Assembly (NCBI GenBank): GCA_026120185.1
Contig: JANUWF010001636.1
Location: 62,001-126,000 of the forward strand
Source of the DNA: Voacanga thouarsii
Lineage: Eukaryota > Streptophyta > Magnoliopsida > Gentianales > Apocynaceae
Direction: 5' to 3'
Length of the DNA stretch: 64,000 nucleotides
The position numbers and the translations under genes are program-made. Shown in pieces: positions 26,197 to 36,593 of the stretch (position 1 is its first letter; each line of letters starts with the position of its first letter). The notes below the pieces were generated by a model, which was not told the DNA's origin, did no database searches, and saw nothing but the letters and a program-made list of their open reading frames with translations.

Positions 26197-26563
26197 TGTT
26201 ATGAATTATTGGAATCTCCATTAATTAGTGGAGGCTCCACTAATTATGGATTTATGTGAATTATTAGAAGATTTTTATGGATGTCCACCATTTAGTGAAG
26301 ACACCATTAATTGAGATTAGTTGAAGATGATGTATGCCATGGTGTATTTCACTAATTAGAGCTCTATAAATAGAGCTATTCTCTAAGCTTGTAATATACC
26401 ATCATTTTGTGAAAGAAAGATTAGTGAAAGAAAGATTGGAGAAAGAATTGTGAGAGAAAGAAAGAGAGAAGTTTGAAGAGAAATTCTTGTGCAAAGAATA
26501 GTTAGAATTTTCTTAGTGTGTAGTGTGTAGATTTTATTCTAACACTACCCTAATTTTATAACA
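26197..26563 (+). repeat. 5' LTR of copia element 2 (367 bp)
   Basis: It starts TGTTATGAATTATTGG and ends CCTAATTTTATAACA. It contains CTCTATAAATAGAGC as TATA box. It differs from the 3' LTR at two sites: GTGAAGAC versus GTGGAGAC, and CCATGGTG versus CCATGATG. Confidence 0.97.
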
Positions 26564-26580
26564 CGTTATCAGCACGAGTC
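26564..26580 (+). other. primer-binding region of copia element 2
   Basis: The sequence directly inside the 5' LTR, CGTTATCAGCACGAGTC, contains TATCAG as in initiator-Met tRNA primed elements (TGGTATCAGAGC), but the match is partial. Its position makes it the primer-binding site. The tRNA identity is inferred only. Confidence 0.6.
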
Positions 26581-27200
26581 TCTGCCGTTATTAAAGCCAG
26601 AAGACAGGTACGCATTTATTGATCTCGCTAAATTCGAATTTGTAGCCCTTGATATTTCTGAAAAAAAAAATTATATGTCATACAGAAATGTATCTAAATG
26701 CTATAAAAAAAAGGAGATCCATATGTCATGTGGATAAAAAGAAAGATTTGACCACCTGAAGATGGTCGTACTATCCACTGCACGGTATGAATGGTTGCAC
26801 TCGAAGTTGCAAGATTGTAAAACCGTGAACTCCGTGATGTATAAAACTACATCTTAGTTAAAAAATTTACGGAGAAAAAGTTATCGATGAAGTTATATTG
26901 GAGAAGACATTCTCCACTTTTCATACCTCGAATATTGTCTTGCGAGTAACAATATCGAGAAAAAGGGTATCCAAAATTGACGACTTTAACATGAGTTATT
27001 ATTGAGAAATCATGAAGCCGGATGAATTGGCTCAACGAAGACTCCCGAAGTGAATGCTGTTGGCTCCAACAGAAGCCATCGTTATAGTTGTAGTTGTGGC
27101 AGTGGCCGTGATTATGGTCATGGACACACTCGATATTTCCCTTATCACAGAGAAATACTGGCCACCTGAAGTGGAACAGAAAAGATAATAAGGGAAAAAG
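26581..27200 (+). pseudogene. truncated copia gag (element 2)
   Basis: It is colinear with the element 1 gag region, but the segment holding the ATG is deleted and several internal deletions and frameshifts follow. The last shared stretch reads GGAACAGAAAAGAT and AAGGGAAAA near 27176-27198. After that the sequence stops matching copia and enters the RKD 3' end. Confidence 0.85.
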
Positions 27201-27243
27201 ATATTTCCATTAATAATAAGCATCACATCTTTTATTCATATCA

Positions 27244-28604
27244 CTAGTGTTCATATGAACTTGATGATACATGCTTATAGTTGCTCTTTTGTAATTGAGC
27301 TGACAACTGTAAGATGAAGGTTCGTAATTGTTCTTTTTCAATATTTACATTAGAGGACGACAAACAATTAGTAATTATGGACTTCAGCTCCTCTTTTTCG
27401 ACATCCTCCTCCTTTTCTTTCCCCTTTGAGCCAGCATCGAGACTAGCAGCAGAATTAGCCGTAAAATTACTGCGAAATGAGTCTTGAGATTTTATGATCT
27501 CCTTAAGTTTATTATATTTCTTATTATATTTGGCTTTGAAACATGCTTGTCTCAATTTCTGTGTTTGGTCCTCTAACTGCGTATTAGGACTTTCTTCTAC
27601 CAACCGTTTTTCACATTCCAGTATCGCAATGGCTTCTTTTAATTTCTTCTCAGCCATATGTCCTCCTTCTTCTTTATTTTGCATATCCTGTAAATCGAAG
27701 TGATATCATCGGTTATTTACTTATAAATATGAGAGAGAACCTGGACATTCTTGATTATGGTCTCCAAGCTCACCAATTTCCTGTGAGGCCATCGACGAAT
27801 TCCTAACTCCCTACATCTTTTCTTGAGACGGGTTATGCCAATATTCAGTTCTTTGGCTGCGCTCTTGATTGGTAGGTAAAAGTACTGCGAAATTGTTTCT
27901 CTTGATAGTGTCTCGGGAGTTATTGCCCTTCTTCTCTCTCTCGCCTCTTAATCATCTTCTTCTCCCCAAGAATTTTGTCTCGCAATAATATCTTGAACTT
28001 CGATATTATGCATTTCATGAGTACTTACTCCAACTTCGTTGTCAAGACCACTCATTATTTCTCCTAGAAAAATAAAATAATATCAGTAAAGGTAATACCA
28101 TTCAAAATCCATGTTTAAATGGATAATAACCTGGAATCATATTCTGGCTTTGTTCAAAATCCATTAGAGAGTATAATGGATCATGCACAAGCATATCCTC
28201 ATTAAAAGGAATAGCATCAAGAGGAACAGTATCAAAAGCAGTCTCTTGTAGGGGCAGATCAACTTGGTCCAAAGCAGTATGTTCAAAACTTCCACTGATT
28301 TACATCAAAAACAAACCAAAAGAGAGTTTAATTTCATTATCAAGCACACTAAAAACAAATGGAAGCCCTCAAAGGTATTTCACCTGAAATTAGGAGGAAG
28401 CGGTTGGTATGGAAAGGAAAACATATCAAAATCTTCTCGCGTTCGAATTAGGCGTAGCGGTTGGTTTGAAAAGGAAAACATATCAAAATCTTCTGTGTTC
28501 GAATTAGGCAGAAGCGGTTGGTTTGGAAATGAAAATACATCAACATCTACTGCAAAAACTAAGTCAAAATTTGACCATGTCTCAAATGAATTACGAGTCT
28601 CCAT
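27244..28604 (-). pseudogene. RKD: RWP-RK (RKD-type) transcription factor inside the copia element, one premature stop
   Basis: Four exons on the minus strand (28384-28604, 28131-28294, 27741-28063, 27244-27687) join with continuous phase and correct GT/AG borders, spanning 383 codons before the terminal stop. The N terminus has three 19-residue repeats (MFSFPYQPLPPN type). Exon 3 carries the DNA-binding RWP-RK domain: ETISQYFYLPIKSAAKELN, RLKKRCRELGIRRWPHRKL and SLETIIKNVQ. Exon 4 carries the downstream coiled region (LEDQTQKLRQACFKAKYNKK) known from RKD proteins. RKDs are nuclear regulators of egg-cell and embryo identity. The only lesion seen is an in-frame TAA at 27948-27950 (codon 167), just upstream of the domain, which would truncate the protein. 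AATAAA lies just after the stop (27231-27236). The introns show it was taken as genomic DNA; its orientation opposes the element. Confidence 0.9.
28397..28555 (-). repeat. three 57-bp tandem repeats in RKD exon 1
   Basis: The word CGGTTGGT recurs at 28401, 28458 and 28515, exactly 57 bp apart, with flanking similarity. In frame it gives three 19-residue units built on MFSF-NQPL. The repeat lies inside the coding region and keeps frame. Confidence 0.93.
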
Positions 28605-28650
28605 ATCTGCTTTGTGATTTTTGTATTTGATGTTTACTAATGACTGATAA

Positions 28651-28701
<51 letters not shown>

Positions 28702-28872
28702 GTATGAGGAAGAAGAAGAGGTAGATGGTAGGTAGAGGGTCGGAGGAGAAGAAAAGACAAGAGAGGAAGAGGAAAAGTCGGTACGGGAAGAGTGAAAAAA
28801 AAAGAGATATTTTTCTTGGTATTTTCTCGCTTGTCATCATTTTCTTATATTTCTTTTCTTATTCTCTTGTGA
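28605..28872 (-). promoter_or_regulatory. captured RKD upstream region
   Basis: About 265 bp upstream of the RKD ATG, before copia similarity resumes. On the minus strand it is a long CT-rich leader followed by a (TA)n tract at 28654-28699 and then AAACATCAAATACAAAAATC before the ATG. The CT-rich leader and TA tract could act as a core promoter, but no distinct TATA box can be chosen. Confidence 0.5.
28654..28699. repeat. (TA)n microsatellite upstream of RKD
   Basis: A continuous 46-bp alternating AT/TA run between the RKD start codon and its CT-rich leader. Confidence 0.96.
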
Positions 28873-31056
28873 AATCATTATTCCCTAAATTAGGGGAGAA
28901 CCAAAACAAGCATAAAGAAGATCTTGCTTGGACAACATCATTAAATTATCTTGATCCGCGCACAAGCGCATGTGAACTTGAAGTTCAAAAGATAATTCAT
29001 TTGCAAAGCATTGCAAATCAAATGCCGTACGCTTTTGTTGACTCCGTAAGAGTTACAAAATCGCATATTCCAGCCTATAAATGCTCCTATTCGAATTGAA
29101 ATTCCAGCAGAACAAAATATTATACCTATAGTCGCTGAGCCAAAAGCATGCCGTAAGCATGGCCGACCTCTTGGTTCTAAAGATAAAAATCCTCGAAAGA
29201 AAAGAGGATTAAATGATCCGTAAGATCATATTGAATAAAAGAATGATAAAGACCAAGAGAGAACTAATGACAAAGAACCGTAAGTTGATGAAAGTAACAC
29301 CGAAATTTCTATCAATTATACCACTTCCGTAGAAGTTGGAATCGGATAGAAACCGTTATTGATAATATATTTGCATACAATATATCTCTTGATGTTACAC
29401 AGAATAATGATGATCCCGAACTAATATCAGCTTGATGAATGTCGGCATAGAAAAGATTGGCTGCAATGGAAAGATGCGATTCAATCGGAGTTAAATGCAC
29501 CGACAAAACGTGAAGTCTTCGGACTCGCAGTCCGAACACCGTAAGGTGTAAAACCCGTTGGCTACAAATGGATATTTGTGCGAAAGCGCAATGAAAAGAG
29601 TGAAATCGTCCGATATAAAGCGCGATTAGTAGCCCAAGGTTTTTCACAAAGACCAGGTATTGATTATGATGAAACTTATTCTCCTGTTGTTGATGCTATT
29701 ACACTCCGATATATTATCGGTTTGGCAAGACATGAAAAGATAGATATGCGCCTATTAGATGTTGTCACTCGCTTACTTGTATGGAAATTTAGAAAATGAT
29801 GTTTACATGAAAATCCTCGAAGGATTTCATATGCCTGAAGCATATAAACATTATCCTCGTGAAAATTACTCCATCAAGTTGCGTAAATCATTATATGGCC
29901 CGAAGAAATCGGAGCATGTGGTTCACACGTCTTAGTGAATATTTATTGAAAGCGGGATTTAAAAATGACCAGGTATGTCCATGCATTTTTATTAAGAAAT
30001 CTGGTTCTAAATTTGTGATATTAGCTATATATGTTAATGATATTAATCTTATTGGAACTCCTGAAGAGCTCCAAGAAACAATTGATTATTTAAAAAGAGA
30101 ATTCGAAATCAAGGATTTTGGTAAAACCAAATTTTGCCTTGGTTTACAAATTGAACATTTGGAGAGTGGAACATTTATTCATCAATCAACATATACAGCA
30201 AAAGTGCTAAAAAGATTTTACATGGACAAAGCACATCCATTGAGTATTCCAATGATCGTCCGATCATTAAATGTGGATAAAGATCCTTTCCGACCTCAAG
30301 AAAATGATAAAGAACTCCTTGGTCCTCGAAGTACCATATCTCAAGTGCAATTGATGCATTGATGTATTTTGCTAATAACACACGACTCGATATTGCTTTC
30401 ACTGTCAATTTATTAGCAAGATTTAGTTCTTCACCAACACGACGACATTGGAATGGAATTAAACAAGTCCTTCGATATCTTCAAGGTACAATTGATCTCG
30501 GATTATTTTATTCAAATAAAACCAGTCCAACATTGATAGGTTATGCAGATGCTGGTTATTTATCTGATCCACATAAAGCACGTTCTCAAACGGGCTATCT
30601 ATTTACATGTGGAAATACTCGTTATATCATGGCGTTCTACGAAACAATCTATAGCAACTACTTCTTCAAATCATGCTTGAAATTATAGCCATTCATGAAG
30701 CAAGTCGAGAATGTGTATGGCTAAGATCCATGATTCATTATATCCGAGAAAGTTGTGGATTATCATCAATCAAAGGTATTCCAACTCCTCTTTATGAAGA
30801 CAATGCAGCTTGCATAGCTCAATTACGAGGAGGATATATTAAAGGAGATCGGACAAAACATATTTCACCAAAATTCTTCTTTACTCATGAACTCCGGAAG
30901 AAAGGTGAAATTGATGTGCTACAAATTCGGTCATGTGATAACCTCGCAGATATTTTCACGAAGACTTTACCGATCGCAACATTTGAAAAGTTGAGATATA
31001 AAATCGGTATGCGTCGGTTTAAAGATTTAAAGGAATCATCTCATCAGGGGGAGTAA
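28873..31056 (+). pseudogene. copia integrase tail, reverse transcriptase and RNase H (element 2)
   Basis: Copia similarity resumes at AATCATTATTCCCTAAATTA. Blocks in several frames give the integrase tail (LNYLDPRTSACELEVQKI), RT (YKARLVAQGFSQRPGIDYDE, then ILAIYVNDINLIGTPEE) and RNase H (LYEDNAACIAQLRGGYIKGD, NLADIFTKTLP). The RT catalytic motif is YVND rather than YVDD, so one catalytic Asp is lost. Frameshifts near 29790, 29920, 30360 and 30680 confirm a dead polyprotein. Confidence 0.92.
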
Positions 31057-31171
31057 TAAACATACATATAGAATAGTGTACTCTTTTTCCTTCACTAGAT
31101 TTTTTTTCCCACTAGGTTTTTATCTAGTAAGGTTTTAACGAGGCATATTCTTTATGTATGGATGGACATCC

Positions 31172-31180
31172 AAGGGGGAG
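31172..31180 (+). other. polypurine tract of copia element 2
   Basis: AAGGGGGAG lies immediately before the 3' LTR, the expected plus-strand priming site. Confidence 0.9.
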
Positions 31181-31547
31181 TGTTATGAATTATTGGAATC
31201 TCCATTAATTAGTGGAGGCTCCACTAATTATGGATTTATGTGAATTATTAGAAGATTTTTATGGATGTCCACCATTTAGTGGAGACACCATTAATTGAGA
31301 TTAGTTGAAGATGATGTATGCCATGATGTATTTCACTAATTAGAGCTCTATAAATAGAGCTATTCTCTAAGCTTGTAATATACCATCATTTTGTGAAAGA
31401 AAGATTAGTGAAAGAAAGATTGGAGAAAGAATTGTGAGAGAAAGAAAGAGAGAAGTTTGAAGAGAAATTCTTGTGCAAAGAATAGTTAGAATTTTCTTAG
31501 TGTGTAGTGTGTAGATTTTATTCTAACACTACCCTAATTTTATAACA
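31181..31547 (+). repeat. 3' LTR of copia element 2 (367 bp)
   Basis: It begins TGTTATGAATTATTGG right after the polypurine tract and ends TTTTATAACA. It is followed by GTGTA, the second copy of the target duplication. Confidence 0.97.
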
Positions 31548-31552
31548 GTGTA

Positions 31553-33542
31553 TGTATATTAGTACTTTAAGAGCTTATATTAAATACAGATCAAATTATA
31601 CATAATATTTATTATATATCTTTTAATGCACATGATACAAATATTTAAAAGGTATAGCGGTTCACACAAGAATTTCCTTTAAAACGTGGGGTAGATTAAA
31701 GGAATTTGGGCTAGCATTTATGAGACCGGTACGCATATTTCTAGGGCCTTGGTAAATATTCAATGGCTAGATCAGGTAGAACATGCAAGGCTTGGTTAAT
31801 TTTGGAATCTTTTGATTTCAAAGAAATGTTTTTTCATTCAAATGCCAAAAATAGTTGGTTAGTTACAAAGAATTGTAGGAGTTAATAACACAATCTTAAA
31901 ACAATCTTCTTTATTGATATAAAATTGTTACCATTTGATAAACGTTACATATGAACAAAAAAGCTTTATTATGATTAAATTACAAGATAAAACAATTTAA
32001 TTCGTGTTTAATATAATAATATTTCACATATATAATATTATTTCACATTTAAAAAACATACTGACTGCTTATATTGCTATTAATAAAAAAAATTTATTTT
32101 TTCTCGGAATAACTTTATTAGGGTGAGATTAAATTTGAATTTATATAGCTATAAATCTTGAAAAGTGACTTATAGTCTTCAAGAATATTCAGACATGAAA
32201 CTCGAACACTTAAATTATTATTTTTTTAAAAAATCTTACTTTTAATTTTAATTTATGTTATCCATATAAATTTAAATGTCTTATCTGTATCTATGTGAGA
32301 ATGAAGTAGGATGAAATAAACTGATTCTTTGGGCCTAGACGTGGAAATGAAACTTTAGACCCAAAAACTTCCTTGGCTTCCCTAAGTTAGCTGGACAAGC
32401 CGACTACCAATAAACTAGCGCTCTGTACTGAATTGTTTGGGCCTGACCCAATTATGATTAACATGAATAAATGGGGCATCTTCATAATTTGGAAAAAGAT
32501 GGAGGTAGCCAACTGAAAAATACACCAAAATGACATGCCGATCTAAAAATACACGAAAACATTGGCAACGAAGGAAGGACTACAACGTGGAAGTGATAAT
32601 GGCCAATGGAATCCCATTGCTCATCCCTCATCCAGAGGGCCAAAAACAACTGCAGCGATCGCGCGCTTACTTGCAGAGAGTATTACTTACTGGTAATTTG
32701 TAGGTAGAAAACCCTTTACTTTAAATTTCTGGGTTTAGTTCTTGTTTTGCGTTTTTCTTCAGTCTGCCATTTTCTTGAATCTTGATTACTCTTTCCGTTT
32801 GCATAGCCAGTTTCTTGAATGTGACTTTAGCCAACAAGTAGCTGTTTTATAGGTTCTCCTTTTTTGCTCGATTGTTTTCCTCTTCAGAAATACAAAGTAA
32901 ATCTGCCGTGCAGTGCCAAAATTTTATATGTAATTAAGAAGTTGAGAATATTTTACAACTTAAGGATTCAAATATGCTGCAAAAGCCGTTGGCTTTCTGG
33001 ACAAGCTTTTGTTCTAAATCAAGTCAATCATGCCCACCACTTCTTGCAATATGTGAGGTTGGAGCAAGATGTCACAGTGTCTTGTCCTTTCTTCTGTGAT
33101 ATTTGGACTGTGCTTACCAGCATTATTTAAATGATTGGATTTGGTTAAATGAATAATGCATTTGATTCCTGGTGGAGCTAATATGACCTTGAAATGCTTA
33201 ATAATCCATTGCTTAACTGAATTTCTGTATCTTGTAAAACATATCTACTTTCCCAATGAATGGAAGATTTGACTTGTAAGATCTGTAAGTTAAATTGCTT
33301 TTGTAACATAGAACCATTTTTTTCTTTCTTGAAAGCAGATTGTATCATTTTTAACAAGGATGCACTGCTTGAACCTGCCATTTCAGCGAATGATACCAGG
33401 GCATGTGTAACTGAAGTAAGAACCCAGATAAGAAGATTTTGGAGACGACTACCTGCCAAGGCAAGATAATAATTGTTAATGCATTTTGACCCTTAAGAAA
33501 TCTTTCCATCCACGAATTTTGTGACACCAAGCTGCAGCTGTC
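31553..33542. other. AT-rich spacer, then promoter and 5' UTR region of the thioredoxin-like gene
   Basis: There is no supported coding region. From about 32600 the sequence becomes less AT-rich and probably holds the start of the thioredoxin-like transcript. Several GT and AG sites between 32690 and 33540 could bound 5' UTR introns, but none can be fixed by eye. Confidence 0.4.
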
Positions 33543-34555
33543 ATGCATAAACAAGGAATTCTCTATCAAACTGCTGCGTCAGTTTTTGGCAAAAGAAATT
33601 ACAAATATCCATGTGGAAATTGTTCTGTTGTCAATCCACTTCTGGCTAGGAAAATTGTAAATTTATGTGATTTGAGTGCAAGAATGTCATACAAACTTAG
33701 ATATGTAAATTTGGAACTTAGGACTCAAAGTTATACACTTCGACCTTTGGAATGTAATAGCATGGTTAATGAAGATGCATTATCTGAGGAAGAACGTAGA
33801 CTTTTGGAATGTAATAGCATGGTTAATGAAGACGCTTTATCTGAGGAAGATGATGAGCTCTGTCCCGTTGACTGTGTGAAAGAATTCCAGACCGAAGAGG
33901 AATTCCTCAAAATTCTTGAAAAAGCAAAAATTGCACACTCTTTAGTTGTTGTAGACTTCTATCGGACTTCGTGTGGCAGCTGCAAATACATAGAGCAAGG
34001 GTTTGCCAAATTATGTAAAGGATCTGGTGATGAAGAAGCACCAGTAATATTTCTGAAGCACAATGTGAGTGGTATTTCGAGCTTGAAGACTTTCTGTCTC
34101 TGTTTTTTTTAAGATGACTGACTCTTACCCGACAATGCAGGTACTGGATGAATATGATGAACAATCTGAGGTCGCTGAACGATTGCGGATCAGGGTAAAA
34201 TCTGTAAAATGACTTTCATCTAAGATGTATATGTTACTTTCTTTGAACTCATCAAGTTACAGCGCCCTCATCATTTTAAACGTGGAAAGATAAAAGAAAC
34301 CTGTTCATTCCTGCCAAATCTGGAAGTTTTTTTTATTATTATTATGTATATATATTTTAAGGTGGTAATATATATTAGGTGTTCCTTCTTCCTCATAAAC
34401 GTCTCTTACAGCAACTTTTGATGCAGAGCGTGCCACTTTTCCACTTTTACAAAAATGGAGTCCTGTTGGAAGCTTTTCCAACCAGAGACAAAGAGAGGAT
34501 ACTTGCAGCCATTCTTAAATACACAGCTCCAGCTTCCACTACTGGAGATGTATGA
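33543..34555 (+). CDS. TRL4: thioredoxin-like 4 protein, chloroplast
   Basis: Three exons (33543-34064, 34141-34194, 34427-34555) join in phase 0 to give 234 residues. The start MHKQGILYQT begins a Ser/Arg-rich leader like a plastid transit peptide. The conserved region starts at DELCPVDCVKEF, followed by SLVVVDFYRTSCGSCKYIEQ with the redox site Cys144-Gly-Ser-Cys147. Next come APVIFLKHN, DEYDEQSEVAERL and VPLFHFYKNGVLLEAF with the thioredoxin cis-Pro. This matches the plant 'thioredoxin-like 4, chloroplastic' family, whose active site differs from the WCGPC of classical thioredoxins and whose target is not well known. Residues 69-106 contain an in-frame 19-residue duplication. No lesion is seen. 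Confidence 0.9.
33747..33855 (+). repeat. 57-bp in-frame tandem duplication within the thioredoxin-like CDS
   Basis: The segment starting TTGGAATGTAATAGCATGG occurs at 33747 and again 57 bp later at 33804 with few changes. It duplicates 19 residues (ECNSMVNEDALSEE plus flank) between the transit peptide and the thioredoxin fold. Confidence 0.95.
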
Positions 34556-34862
34556 CTTGATCTGGTTAGCATATAAAGCCAAATTCTGCTTGTTTGCAAT
34601 GGTAATTGATTCTCTGTGGAAAAAGGATTTCTTTTTGCATCCCAAACCCGCAAATCACATTCTAGAATTGTGTGTTTGTGTGATGAAATTATGCATTATA
34701 TGAAACTGGAGATTCAGTTTTCAAGCCATAATAGCTTCGTCGTTGTTTCTTAATAAGTTTTTTTTTTTTTTTAATACCTCAAGTATATGAGGTTTGCCCG
34801 ATTATTCCTGATTTTTTAAAAAATAATAATAAGGTATTCAAATTTCGTCTAATTATTTCTTA

Positions 34863-35300
34863 GATTTCGCTTGGTTGGATTGTTTTGTAGAAATAAATGA
34901 GGAAGGAAAGTAAATGTAGAGGTAAAAGAGACATTTATCTCGTTTCGTTGGATATAAATATGGAAGAGATGTAAATCAAGAAGGGTACTACTCCCACCCC
35001 CACATCAACATTTTCTCTCCTCTTAATTTTGAAGAATTGGGAGAGAAATAATAAAGTGGGAGTAATAATGATAATATTGACCCTATTTTTAACATTAAAA
35101 ATTTTAATAAAATAGATAATGAAAAATAAAATAGTAAATTAAATTAATTATTCTCTCTCTCCTTCTCATCATTCCTTTCCTATTTTTACCCCAACCAAAT
35201 AGGATGAGAGTAAATATATTTACTTCTCCTAATAGAAATAAAATATGTCACTTCTCTCCACCTTTGCTCTCCCTCTCTCCTTCGCAAATCAAAACAAGTC
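34863..35300. mobile_element. Tourist-like MITE, copy 1 (438 bp)
   Basis: It is flanked by TTA at 34860-34862 and 35301-35303. The right end, read on the minus strand, is GACTTGTTTTGATTTGCG; the left end, GATTTCGCTTGGTTGG, is degraded. The body matches, inverted, the element at 45910-46344. The TTA duplication and GGCTTGATTTGGTT-type ends suggest PIF/Harbinger (Tourist). Confidence 0.75.
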
Positions 35301-35349
35301 TTAGACTATAAACTAACACTCTAATCTATAATCAAATAAATTCAAATTC

Positions 35350-35552
35350 GATCATACTTACACAAGAATGGTGTTCAAACTTCGACCTGATATTCAATCA
35401 TTTTCCTACTTTGCTAGTTGTGCTACTCGTGGGAGCATAAATAGATCTTTTATCAGACAAGACTGGTATTCGAACTTTCAATATAATATTCAATTATTTT
35501 CTTACTTTACTAGTTGTGCTTCTGGTGGGGCATAAGTAGATCTTTAATCCGG
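35350..35552. repeat. diverged ~100-bp tandem duplication
   Basis: The words TTCCTACTTTGCTAGTTGTGC and CATAAATAGATCTTT in the first half recur as TTCTTACTTTACTAGTTGTGC and CATAAGTAGATCTTT about 100 bp later. It is non-coding. Confidence 0.75.
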
Positions 35553-36495
35553 CTCTTTGTGGTCAAGAAATCAATTCCACCATCTTATTTTTTTGTCATC
35601 TTGTGAGAGAGAGCTTTGTTATTCTGAAAAAAGGACAACACAGTTTACTCCTAGAAATATTTTAGTATCACTTATTCAATTCATAATCCTATCACTTGTT
35701 TTGATTCTGGGGATCACTATTTTCTGCGTAAAATACAGCTTATGACCCTAGTTGCGGAATCTGAGAACTTTAAACCTGATAGAGCTCACTCATGGTATCC
35801 CAGTTGTTAGATGTTTTTTGAAATTACTGGAATTTCAGAGTCAATTTGGCTTGACGGTGATCTCAGTGAACCCCATAGACTGTTCGTATCGGAATCAGAT
35901 AGCGAGAAGGGTGAAACAAGGAGGCTTTGAGATCTCAGGGACCAAAGCAGTTTCACTTTAGGACCACGAACATTTGGAAATATCATCAGCAGCGCAATTT
36001 AATATTTCCTGGACTTCTATTGACTACAAAGCTCTTGCGGCCCCGTTTTAGGCCTGCCTAACCTTGATTGTGTCAGCAAAGCAATGGTCTTGTAGATGTG
36101 CTCTCCAGCTGAGAGATGCACCACTCTCTACACTTGATTGAACCAATGAAACGCCCCACACTTGGCTATTCCATATCCTCAGACCAAGAACTTTTGAGAA
36201 ATGGCCAGTGAAAGGATTTCGCAGGAGAGACACATGGCTGAACAATTATTTTTTTGCAAGTCAACAAAGTGAAAAGAGAGCCAAAGCCGAAAAAAGAACA
36301 AGAAGGAATATAATTCATTCAATCAAATTCTAAGCCTTTGTTTCATTCCAACCTTTTCTAATTCCTATTCTTACAATGTAAAAATGGAAAATGGTACAAC
36401 TTGCTAGCTGTAAAGGAAGGCAAATTAGGGAGGATGTCAACTAATAATCTTGATTGAAGGACACGAGAGATAATAAATCTCTTTTTATCCTTAGC
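35553..36495. other. spacer between thioredoxin-like gene and CYP707A
   Basis: No supported gene, repeat family or RNA gene. It probably includes distal 3' flank of the CYP707A gene on the minus strand. Short open frames show no family match. Confidence 0.4.
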
Positions 36496-36593
36496 TGCCT
36501 TTGTGAAGAAGATTGCACCAGAGATGTGTGCCTTTGTGAAGGAGATTGAATCAGAGATGTGTGCCTTTGCGAAAGAGATTGATCAGAGATGTG
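36496..36593. repeat. 33-bp minisatellite, three units
   Basis: Three consecutive units of TGCCTTTGTGAAG plus AGATTG and CAGAGATGTG (33, 33 and 32 bp) lie just downstream of the CYP707A stop, perhaps in its 3' UTR. They are non-coding on either strand as far as can be seen. Confidence 0.9.

Larger units (their letters stand above)
26197..31547 (+). mobile_element. young Ty1/copia element carrying an antisense RKD gene
   Basis: The element is 5351 bp with two 367-bp LTRs (26197-26563 and 31181-31547), TG...CA ends and a perfect 5-bp target duplication GTGTA (26192-26196 and 31548-31552). A primer-binding region (TTATCAGCACGAGTC) follows the 5' LTR, and a polypurine tract (AAGGGGGAG) precedes the 3' LTR. 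The LTRs differ at only two positions by eye, so the insertion is recent. The gag start codon is deleted, gag is cut short, and protease and nearly all of integrase are missing; RT-RNase H persists in broken frames. Between about 27201 and 28872 the element carries an RWP-RK gene in the opposite orientation. The element is therefore non-autonomous. A related, more complete copy lies at 1-4675. Confidence 0.95.

Noticed and set aside
27201..28872. RKD block delivered into the copia element by a DNA transposon
   Set aside because: No inverted repeats or target duplication are visible at the junctions near 27200 and 28872, and a comparable length of copia sequence is missing, which fits replacement rather than simple insertion.
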